Origin: DASQEH01 sp035633755
GTDB lineage: Bacteria > Actinomycetota > Actinomycetes > Propionibacteriales > Nocardioidaceae
Assembly: GCA_035633755.1 (NCBI GenBank)
Contig: DASQEH010000167.1
Location: 1-22,590 of the forward strand
Reading direction: 5' to 3'
DNA: 22,590 nt
The notes under the pieces are model-generated. The model saw only the letters and a program-made list of their open reading frames with translations. It was not told where the DNA came from and made no database searches. The translations under genes were made by a program, and so were the position numbers. Below are positions 14,369 through 21,435 of this stretch, piece by piece (position 1 is the first letter of the stretch; each line of letters begins with the position of its first letter).

Positions 14369-15451
14369 GTGCCACGCGTGACGTTGCAGACGATCGCCGA
14401 CGACCTGGGTGTCTCCCGGTCGACCGTCTCGAACGCCTTCGGGCGTCCCGACCAGCTATCGGACGAGTTGCGGCTACGGATCCTGACGCGAGCGCGTGAA
14501 CTGGGCTTCTCAGGTCCTGACCCCATGGCTCGCGGGTTACGCCGAGGGAAGGTCGGCGCTGTCGGTGTACTCGTGGACCAGGGACTGTCGTACGCGTTCT
14601 CGGACCCGGCCATGGTCACCTACCTCGACGGACTGGCCAGTGAGCTCCACCTAGCCGGGTTCGGCTTGCTCCTGCACTACGGGACTGGCGTCCGGGCCGA
14701 TGCGGAGCTCATCAGTCGATCGGCGGTGGATGCCTGGGTGATCGCCTCACTCCCGCGGAACAATCCCTCGGTCGAGGCGGCGCTGGCCCAGAACCGGCCG
14801 CTCGTCGTCTTGGACCAACCCGTCCTCCCCGATGTCCCAGTCATCGGGATGGACGACGAGGCCGGTGCCGCTTCCGCGGCCGAACACCTGCTCGAACTGG
14901 GTCATCGCCGACTGGGAGTTCTCACCACGCCGCTGCAACCTGACGGGTATCAGGGGATCGCTGACTCGAAGCGGGAGGAGCGGGCCAGATACGACGTCGC
15001 CTCCAGCCGGTTGGCGGGCATCCGACGTGCCACGACAGCCGCCGGAGTCGCCTGGTCTGAGGTTCCGGTGGTCGAGTGTGCAGCGAACGACGTGGATACC
15101 GGCGCTCTGGGCGGTTGGGAGTTACTCACGCTCGACGCCCCGCCCACGGGTGTCATCGCCTTGTCGGACCCGCTTGCCATCGGCGCCTTGCGGGCCGCAG
15201 AGGAGCTCGACGTGCCAGTCCCCAGCTCGTTGTCTGTGGTGGGCTTCGATGACATCCCGGCTGCGGCGAGTACGACACCGCCGCTCACGACGGTCTCTCA
15301 ACCTCGCTACCTGCGGGGGCAGCTGGCAGGGGCCGTCGTGCGTCGGTTGCTGAACGCGCAGCCCGCAGAAGCGCCAGCCGCGATGCCTGTAGAGCTTGTC
15401 GCCCGAGCTAGCACCGGGCCGCCGCCAGCCGCGGTGGCGAAAGCTGAGTGA
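14369..15451 (+). CDS. LacI-family transcriptional regulator
   Basis: The 360-residue protein has the LacI headpiece at its extreme N-terminus (VTLQTIADDLGVSRSTVSNAF, with the hinge near DPMARGLRRG). An effector-binding domain of periplasmic-binding-protein fold spans about residues 62-345 (VGAVGVLVDQG, PLVVLDQP, HRRLGVLTTP, TGVIALSDPLAIGALRA, SVVGFDDIPAA). The ligand is probably a sugar or nucleoside, not determinable here. GTG at 14369 has GGAGG eight bases upstream. No sugar transporter or catabolic gene is adjacent. Confidence 0.95.
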   Translation: MPRVTLQTIADDLGVSRSTVSNAFGRPDQLSDELRLRILTRARELGFSGPDPMARGLRRGKVGAVGVLVDQGLSYAFSDPAMVTYLDGLASELHLAGFGLLLHYGTGVRADAELISRSAVDAWVIASLPRNNPSVEAALAQNRPLVVLDQPVLPDVPVIGMDDEAGAASAAEHLLELGHRRLGVLTTPLQPDGYQGIADSKREERARYDVASSRLAGIRRATTAAGVAWSEVPVVECAANDVDTGALGGWELLTLDAPPTGVIALSDPLAIGALRAAEELDVPVPSSLSVVGFDDIPAAASTTPPLTTVSQPRYLRGQLAGAVVRRLLNAQPAEAPAAMPVELVARASTGPPPAAVAKAE

Positions 15452-15518
15452 CCGTTAGGACGTGTGCCCGTCCACCGTCCGCGTCAAGGTCGGAGCTGGC
15501 GCGCAGCTACGCCTGGCT

Positions 15519-16424
15519 CTATCCCTCTGGCTGGCACTTCGCCCTCGTGTAGGACGTCCTGCTGTTGACACAGTCCTTGATGTACTTGACGAAGAAGCTC
15601 TGGTCCCACGTGTTCCAGAAGTCCCCATGAAGTGAGCGGCCATCTGTGACACCGTGCATCGGGTCAGATGACAGGCCGACGTTGTCGCCTCTACCGACGT
15701 AGGAGAATTGGATCGTCTCCTTGAGGCGGGTCATCTCGATCGGGAACGCTGCAGGGCACTCTCCACGGCGACCGTTACGCGTGGGGAAGGCGTAGTGCTT
15801 GGTGTCCTGTGTGTCCCCGACTTCGCGAGGACCATGTGTTGGCCGGACGCCATCCCAACACGAGGGGAATGAGATGTGCGCGGTCAGGGTGCGGCCAGCT
15901 TTGCCTGACAGGCCTGAGCAGTCGGGGATGGACTGGACGGGATTCGAGCGAGCGCCGCTACGCTCCCCACAGGTCCAGTTGTACCGCGATCCGATGAGGC
16001 GCGTGCCCGGAGGGAAGGCCCTGCCCGGCCCGAAGTCCTGGTCGTTGAAGGCGCGGTAGTAGGCGGTGAACTGCCGGACAGGCACTCGCTTGCCCTTATG
16101 CGGCCCCGATGTGTAGGTGAGGCTAGGCGTCCAGTAACCAGCCGTGTCAGCGCGGACGCGACAGTTGGTCGGCCGACCTGCAAGGTCGGAGTACGTGGCC
16201 GTGTTGGGGTTCTTGAGCCGGGACAACCAACCGACGGCACCAAAGAACTGATGCTCGTGGTTGGCACCTACCTGGTTGTGATTGACGATCGGGTCAACAG
16301 TCCTGAATATCGGACTGACCTCGTCAGCACACTTGACCTTGCCCGTCCCGCCGGCAAAGTCCTGGGCGACAGTCAACGCCAAGATTGGCGTGAGGGCGCT
16401 GACGAGAGCGTAAATGCGGCGCAA
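15519..16424 (-). CDS. secreted DUF1996-domain protein
   Basis: The 301-residue protein has a Sec signal peptide (MRRIYALVSALTPILALTVA, then QDFAGG). The DUF1996 block follows, recognisable by ANHEHQFFG, YWTPSL, FPSCWDG and MHGVTDGRSLHGDFWNTW; the conserved His and Asp residues are present. The domain is common in fungi and actinomycetes and has no settled activity. Six or more Cys suggest disulfides outside the cell. The start is TTG at 16424 with GGAAGG five bases before it. It converges on the LacI-type gene. Confidence 0.88.
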   Translation of the reverse strand: MRRIYALVSALTPILALTVAQDFAGGTGKVKCADEVSPIFRTVDPIVNHNQVGANHEHQFFGAVGWLSRLKNPNTATYSDLAGRPTNCRVRADTAGYWTPSLTYTSGPHKGKRVPVRQFTAYYRAFNDQDFGPGRAFPPGTRLIGSRYNWTCGERSGARSNPVQSIPDCSGLSGKAGRTLTAHISFPSCWDGVRPTHGPREVGDTQDTKHYAFPTRNGRRGECPAAFPIEMTRLKETIQFSYVGRGDNVGLSSDPMHGVTDGRSLHGDFWNTWDQSFFVKYIKDCVNSRTSYTRAKCQPEG

Positions 16425-16526
16425 AGCTGACCTTCCGTGTACGAATCATCGGCTCGTGGTCCGCCGTTCACTGCCCGCGAGGTGGCCGCAGGGCCAGTGG
16501 AGGCAGAGAGCAGCACGTGCCGTTGG

Positions 16527-16577
16527 AAATATTGGTGCATTGTGCTCTATTCGGACGCAGCGTGCAAATATCGGTGC
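16527..16577. repeat. pair of AAATATYGGTGC repeats upstream of the DUF1996 gene
   Basis: AAATATTGGTGC (16527-16538) and AAATATCGGTGC (16566-16577) are direct repeats 39 bases apart, in the 167-base spacer between the LuxR-type gene and the DUF1996 gene, both on the minus strand. They stand out as AT-rich and could be binding sites for the neighbouring regulator. Confidence 0.4.
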
Positions 16578-16591
16578 TGGTTCACCTGCTG

Positions 16592-17680
16592 TCAGGCAGG
16601 GCTCGGTGCCGACGTTCGACCCCCGAGCGCCCGCGACACAAGCACTTGACGGGTGGTGCTCGACGTCTTCGCGAATATGGATTTGAGATGGTCTTGCACG
16701 GTGTTCTCCGAGACCCACATGAGGCGGGCCAACTCCTTCGTGGCAAGGCCGGCTACAAGATGCTGGAGGAGTTCGTGCTCTCGCGCGCTCAAACCAAACA
16801 CCCGAGCGAAGATGTCCACGCGCTCGGGTGGCGAGCTCTCCTCGATCGTCACTGCGATGTCGTGCTGTCGTGACGGCTCGACACCAGCGATCCGGGCTGC
16901 CCGGACAGTCACCCATACGCCTTGTCGAAGGTGGAGACGTGCCGATGGCGGATTGCTGTCGACTCCTTCCTCCACCGCCTTCAGCTGTGCAGCCACGTTG
17001 TACGCGCTGGCTGGAACAGGGAGTTGATTCTCGGCCGGAGGGACGAGGGTGCGCAGAGTACTCGTCGTGTCCGGCGTCTGACCACGAACCTCTAAGTGCG
17101 GTGACAGCAGCAACACGACGGGACCAAGGTGTGGCACGTCACGGACCGACAAGGTGAGGAAGGTGCTGGCTAAGCAGCGGCGAAGCGCCGACGTCACTGG
17201 TTCCGTCAGCGCGGCGAGGCAGGCCGCCTCGGTGTCGTTGAACGGAACCGTTGTGCCGGTCCTCCACAGCTCGAGGAAAGCCCAACAACCGAAGCGATCC
17301 TTGAAGGCAACAGACGCGACGTCTCGAACGTCGTACCGGACGAGTAGTTCACGCCACACCAGACTTTGAGCAAGGTCACCTTCAGTGACTTGGTCGAGAA
17401 GAGCAACGGAGCTGTCGTCGAGACTGGTCCAGCGGTTAACCGTGGTGCGGTACTTCAGGTCGATTTGACGAGGCAGCTCGGGCAGCCATGCGACCTCGGC
17501 CAGGGGAGAAGCGCCCACCGATGTCACTGGATCGGTCAGGAGCCAGGCGTAGGAATCGAACCCGACAACGGGCCTAAGTACTTCCACGACCTGCCGACGT
17601 AGGCTCCGCTCGTCATCCGCAGAGTCGCAGATGTCTAGCACACGCGAGACCGTGCGCGCGTAGACACCGGCGCCTGGCAT
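16592..17680 (-). CDS. LuxR-type regulator with GAF-like sensor domain
   Basis: The 362-residue protein ends in a LuxR/NarL helix-turn-helix at about 296-350 (GLSAREHELLQHLVAGLATK, then WVSENTVQDHLKSIFAKT). The first 180 residues (VVEVLRPVVGFDSYAWLLTD, DVASVAFKDRFGCWAFLELW) look like a GAF-type sensor of cytoplasmic signals. There is no receiver Asp, so it is not a standard response regulator. Start ATG 17680 has no clear ribosome site and could be near-leaderless. It diverges from the small gene at 17816. Confidence 0.9.
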   Translation of the reverse strand: MPGAGVYARTVSRVLDICDSADDERSLRRQVVEVLRPVVGFDSYAWLLTDPVTSVGASPLAEVAWLPELPRQIDLKYRTTVNRWTSLDDSSVALLDQVTEGDLAQSLVWRELLVRYDVRDVASVAFKDRFGCWAFLELWRTGTTVPFNDTEAACLAALTEPVTSALRRCLASTFLTLSVRDVPHLGPVVLLLSPHLEVRGQTPDTTSTLRTLVPPAENQLPVPASAYNVAAQLKAVEEGVDSNPPSARLHLRQGVWVTVRAARIAGVEPSRQHDIAVTIEESSPPERVDIFARVFGLSAREHELLQHLVAGLATKELARLMWVSENTVQDHLKSIFAKTSSTTRQVLVSRALGGRTSAPSPA

Positions 17681-17815
17681 CTAGGCAGGCTACGCCAGAG
17701 CCGAACGCTCCATCGTCATGGCGACGACCAAAAACCCCCGAAATCTGGGATGGGCACAGGACCACCTTCTGCCTACTTTGGGTTCGTCCGGACCCGCTCC
17801 CAGAGGAGGCCGACT

Positions 17816-18100
17816 GTGCCATCACTGCAGATAGAGCACGCCGTTTCTGACTTCGATCACTGGCTCGCTGCCTTTCAGCGCTTCTCCGACGCTCGGGCCG
17901 AGGCCGGGGTGAAGACTTACCGTGTACAACGGCCCGTCGATGATCCCAACTACGTCGTCATTGAACTCGACTTTGAGGGCGTCGAGGCTGCACAACGCTT
18001 CCTTGGATTTCTGAGGACAACAGTGTGGGCGTCACCGGAGAACGCTCCCGCCCTGGTCGGTGCGCCACGTACCAGGATTCTTGAGGCAGCCCCCATGTAG
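17816..18100 (+). CDS. small dimeric alpha-beta-barrel-like protein
   Basis: The 94-residue product (IEHAVSDFDHWLAAFQRF, KTYRVQRPVDDPNYVVIELD, then FEGVEAAQRFLGFLRTTVW) has the strand-helix-strand-strand-helix order of dimeric alpha-beta-barrel proteins (ABM/EthD-like). Such proteins are often accessory to small-molecule metabolism; the role here is unknown. GTG at 17816 is chosen because GAGGAGG lies six bases upstream. It is divergent from the LuxR-type regulator, which may control it. Confidence 0.8.
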   Translation: MPSLQIEHAVSDFDHWLAAFQRFSDARAEAGVKTYRVQRPVDDPNYVVIELDFEGVEAAQRFLGFLRTTVWASPENAPALVGAPRTRILEAAPM

Positions 18101-18126
18101 TGGGTGCGACAGCTGTCCACCTGCAA

Positions 18127-19542
18127 CTACCCCGAACTCTGTTTCGCGCCCTCCGCCTGCCCGCCTATTGGGAGCGTCACCCGCATGACCGTTCGCCCCG
18201 GCTGGGAGTCGATGGAGATCTCGCCGGAATGACGTTCCACGACGATGCGCCGAGAGATATCGAGACCCAGACCGGTCCCCTTCCCGACGTCCTTCGTCGT
18301 GTAGAACGGCTCGAAAGCTCGGGCCTGCACGTCTGCGGGCATGCCCGGTCCGGTGTCCGCAATCTCGACGGCAACGCGCCCGAGGTCATCAAGGCGTGTA
18401 GCCAGCCGCAAGGTCCCCACCCCGTCCATGGCGTCAACCGCATTGTCGATCAGGTTGGTCCAGACCTGGTTCAGCTCCCCGGGGATGGCCTCGATCATCG
18501 GTACGTCGGTGGCGAAGTCCCTCTCGATGGTGACGGCCGGTTTGAGCTTGTGGGCAAGCATCACCACAGTGCTCTCGAGCCCCTCGGTGACGTCGATGCG
18601 TTGCACCTCCGCTCGGTCCAGCTGCGAGTAGGAGCGCACAGCCGAAACGAGGCCTGAGATGCGTCGACTGGCGTCCTTCACTTCGGACAGAAGCGCGCTC
18701 ATCGTCAGCGAGTGAGCGACCCACTCGATTCCTGGTGCCAAGGCGTCGGGGCCCAGAATGTCCGCCGCGCGATCGCACCAGGCTGCGTCCACGCCGGCCG
18801 CCGCGAGCGCCGGGGCGAGCAGCCACTCGTTCTCGACACCATGGTCGGTCAGCCAGATCGACAGGTCGTCCTCTCGGTCGGCCGCCGCGAGGGGATCCGA
18901 TCCTGCGTCGGCAGGCTCCACGGCTCGACGCAACGCGTCAATCTCGGAGAACTGAGCAGCGGAGATGGACTGCGACGCCAGCCGACCCAAGGAGGACATC
19001 AGCGCCTCGGACGTACTCTCCAAGGAATCGACGGCCCGGGTCGCGGCAGAGGCTGGGTTGTTGATCTCGTGGGCCAGCCCCGCAGCCAGCGTGCCGAGGG
19101 CGACGAGGGCTTCACGCTGCCGGGCGGTGGCCTCGACCCGGCGTACGGTGTCGACGAGCCCACGGATGAAGTGCACGCCGAAGGCGAACCACGCGTCAGC
19201 GAGTCGGCGGAGGGCCTCGGACGGGACCAGCAGGACGCGTGAGCGCTCCGCGGCGCGACCGGTCGCTGCATACATCCCATGGGGGTCCCAGGCCCCGAAC
19301 CCCCCGGCCCACTGGCCGGGCGTGCTCATTGCCCCGAGAGGGGTCTCCTCGTTCCCGGCCTGCTTGACGAGGCTGATCGTTCCCTCCAACAGCACCCACC
19401 AGGTTGCGGCTGGTTCCCCTCCGACCCACAGCACGTCGCCAGGTTCGAAATGCGCCTCATGGCTCACCTCGATCAAGTCAGACAGCTGTGCGTCGTCGAG
19501 GCCGTCGAAGAGGGATATTCGGCGCAGCTCCTGGACGTCCAT
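18127..19542 (-). CDS. soluble sensor histidine kinase with cyclic-nucleotide-binding-type domain
   Basis: The 471-residue protein has no membrane segment. Residues about 5-130 form a CAP-ED/cNMP-binding-like sensor (LFDGLDDAQL, FEPGDVLWVGGEP, WWVLLEGTISLV). The dimerisation/phospho-acceptor helix has His158 in GLAHEINNP. An insert of about 110 residues separates it from the second helix (SRRISGLVSAVRSYS). The ATPase domain has the N-box NLIDNAVDA (363), G1 DTGPGM (396), F-box FEPFYTTK (410) and G2 GKGTGLGLD (420). Its ATG overlaps the stop of the upstream receiver-containing gene (TGATG), so kinase and partner are made together. The signal is unknown; whether cyclic nucleotide is bound cannot be decided by eye. 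Confidence 0.93.
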   Translation of the reverse strand: MDVQELRRISLFDGLDDAQLSDLIEVSHEAHFEPGDVLWVGGEPAATWWVLLEGTISLVKQAGNEETPLGAMSTPGQWAGGFGAWDPHGMYAATGRAAERSRVLLVPSEALRRLADAWFAFGVHFIRGLVDTVRRVEATARQREALVALGTLAAGLAHEINNPASAATRAVDSLESTSEALMSSLGRLASQSISAAQFSEIDALRRAVEPADAGSDPLAAADREDDLSIWLTDHGVENEWLLAPALAAAGVDAAWCDRAADILGPDALAPGIEWVAHSLTMSALLSEVKDASRRISGLVSAVRSYSQLDRAEVQRIDVTEGLESTVVMLAHKLKPAVTIERDFATDVPMIEAIPGELNQVWTNLIDNAVDAMDGVGTLRLATRLDDLGRVAVEIADTGPGMPADVQARAFEPFYTTKDVGKGTGLGLDISRRIVVERHSGEISIDSQPGRTVMRVTLPIGGQAEGAKQSSG

Positions 19543-21200
19543 CAGATCGTCGCCAGGTAGCGGTGAACGAGGTAGACCGACATGGCGCCCTCACCGACGG
19601 CGGAGGCCACGCGCTTCATCGAGTCCAACCGCACATCGCCGGCGGCGAACACGCCTGGGACACTGGTCTCCAGCGCATATGGCGGTCGCGGGAGCGGCCA
19701 GCGGTCGCTGTCGGGGGACGCAAGCATGTCCTGTCCGGTGAGCAGGAACCCCTTCGCGTCTCTGACGACCTGGTCGCCGAGCCAGTCCGTGCGCGGCGAG
19801 GCGCCGATGAACACGAAGAGCTGGCTCGCGTCGACCAACTCCTCGGTGCCGGTGTCGCGATCGGCCAACGTGAGCGTCTCCAGGTGGCCGTCGCCAGAGG
19901 CAGCGGCCACCTCGGTGTGCAGCCGTACGTCGACGTTGGGTGTAGCGCGGATGCGGTCGACGAGGTACTGGGACATGCCCGCTTCCAGCTGCCGTCCACG
20001 TACAAGCAGAACCACACGCTTGGCGTAGCGGGCGAAGTTCAGCACAGCCTGACCGGCTGAGTTGGCGGCGCCGACGACATAGACGTCCTCGCCTCCGCAC
20101 TGCATGGCCTCGCTGGCCGACGCGCCGTAGTAGACGCCGCGCAGTGCCAGCTCTTCAAGGCCTGGCGCCTCGAGCCGTCGATAGGAGACCCCGGTCGCCA
20201 CGAGCACGGCTCTCGCCTCGATTGCGCCGCCGCTCTCGAGCAGGACAGCCCTCACCGGACCACGCTCCTCGAAGCCGGTGACGTCGCTGGCCAGGATGGT
20301 CTCTGCACCGAAACGCGCGGCCTGCGCGACCGCGCGGTGGGTGAGGTCTGCTCCCGTGAGGCCGCTGGGGAAGCCCAGATAGTTCTCGATGGCCGCACTC
20401 TGAGCCGCCTGCCCCCCCGGGGCGTCGCGTTCCACGACAACGGTGGAGAGTCCTTCCGAAGCGGCGTACACCGCCGCGGCGAGTCCCGCCGGTCCAGCTC
20501 CGACGATGCACAGGTCGTAGAGACGTTGCTCTGCCTCGGTGCGGAGTCCGAGGGCGTCTGCCAGCTGCCGGGTCGAGGGAGCGGCCAGCGACTCGCCGTC
20601 CGGCACCAGCACCAGGGGCAGCTGCTCGACCGTTCGATGCGCGACGTCGAGCAAGCGCCGGGCCTCCTCGTCGCGTTCTACGTCAAGCCACCGGTAGGGG
20701 ACGTAGTTGCGCGCAAGGAACGTCTTGACCTCATAGCTGCGCTCCGACCACCGGTGACCGAGAACACGGACCTGGGAGGTCTCCGGTGGGTGGGCGTTCG
20801 ACCAGTCCTCGAGGAGGCCGTCGACCACCGGGTACAGCCGCTCGTCGGGAGGATCCCACGGCTTGAACATGTAGTAGTCGAGAGCGATGTCGTTGATGGC
20901 CTTGATGGCGACATCTGTGTCTGCGTACGCCGTCAGGAGGAGCAGCTTCGTGTCGGGCGACAGCTGGCGAACCTGTTCCAGCATCTCGATGCCCGTCATC
21001 TCCGGCATCCTCTGGTCCGAGGCCACCAGGGCAACAGACCGGTCCCGCAGGGTCAGGCCTTCCAGCAGCTCGAGAGCTTCGGCACCGGACCCAGCGGGAA
21101 TCACGCGGAAGTCGGCGCCGTACCGTCCTCGGAGGTCACGCACGATGGCCCGGGAGACCACGGGGTCGTCATCCACCGCGAGAATAGTGGGCTTCGTCAT
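19542..21200 (-). CDS. response regulator fused to glutaredoxin-like and thioredoxin-reductase-like domains
   Basis: The 552-residue fusion has three parts. A receiver domain spans residues 1-125 (acidic Asp10-12, phospho-acceptor Asp62 in VASDQRMPEMTG, Thr90, Lys113). A glutaredoxin-like domain spans about 143-218 (VRVLGHRWSERSYEVKTFL, EQLPLVLVPDG), where the CPxC pair is replaced by WSERS. A thioredoxin-reductase-like flavoprotein spans about 228-552, with FAD motif GAGPAG (234), NAD(P)H motif GAANSAG (377) and ETSVPGVFAAGDV near 511. The usual active CxxC is replaced by GASASEA (359-365); only Cys231 and Cys368 remain in the whole protein. It is thus probably a flavin oxidoreductase or redox sensor under phosphorylation control, not a classical TrxR. 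ATG 21200 has AGG eight bases upstream. It is coupled to the downstream kinase. Confidence 0.93.
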   Translation of the reverse strand: MTKPTILAVDDDPVVSRAIVRDLRGRYGADFRVIPAGSGAEALELLEGLTLRDRSVALVASDQRMPEMTGIEMLEQVRQLSPDTKLLLLTAYADTDVAIKAINDIALDYYMFKPWDPPDERLYPVVDGLLEDWSNAHPPETSQVRVLGHRWSERSYEVKTFLARNYVPYRWLDVERDEEARRLLDVAHRTVEQLPLVLVPDGESLAAPSTRQLADALGLRTEAEQRLYDLCIVGAGPAGLAAAVYAASEGLSTVVVERDAPGGQAAQSAAIENYLGFPSGLTGADLTHRAVAQAARFGAETILASDVTGFEERGPVRAVLLESGGAIEARAVLVATGVSYRRLEAPGLEELALRGVYYGASASEAMQCGGEDVYVVGAANSAGQAVLNFARYAKRVVLLVRGRQLEAGMSQYLVDRIRATPNVDVRLHTEVAAASGDGHLETLTLADRDTGTEELVDASQLFVFIGASPRTDWLGDQVVRDAKGFLLTGQDMLASPDSDRWPLPRPPYALETSVPGVFAAGDVRLDSMKRVASAVGEGAMSVYLVHRYLATI

Positions 21201-21409
21201 CGCGATCCTCGCTCCTGTCCGTTGGCCTGCACCGAGGTGATCGGGCGACGTTTCCGAGACGCGAGAACTGCGACTTCTCGGTCCGCTGACCTCCCGCGAA
21301 GCCGGTGCACAGGCCGATCTTGCCATACACGAACGGGCTTGGATGTACGCCACGGGCGGGTCCGCCGACAGCGAGAGTGCCTCGATGGACCCAGCGTGAG
21401 ATCCAGCCG

Positions 21410-21424
21410 CCTCGACGGTCGAGG
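21410..21424. terminator. short palindrome after the cysteine desulfurase gene
   Basis: CCTCGAC and GTCGAGG flank a single G, starting 12 bases after the desulfurase stop (minus strand). On the transcript it gives a compact hairpin and may end that transcript; it could equally be a protein site upstream of the REC-TrxR gene. Confidence 0.35.
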
Positions 21425-21435
21425 ACAGGGCGAAT

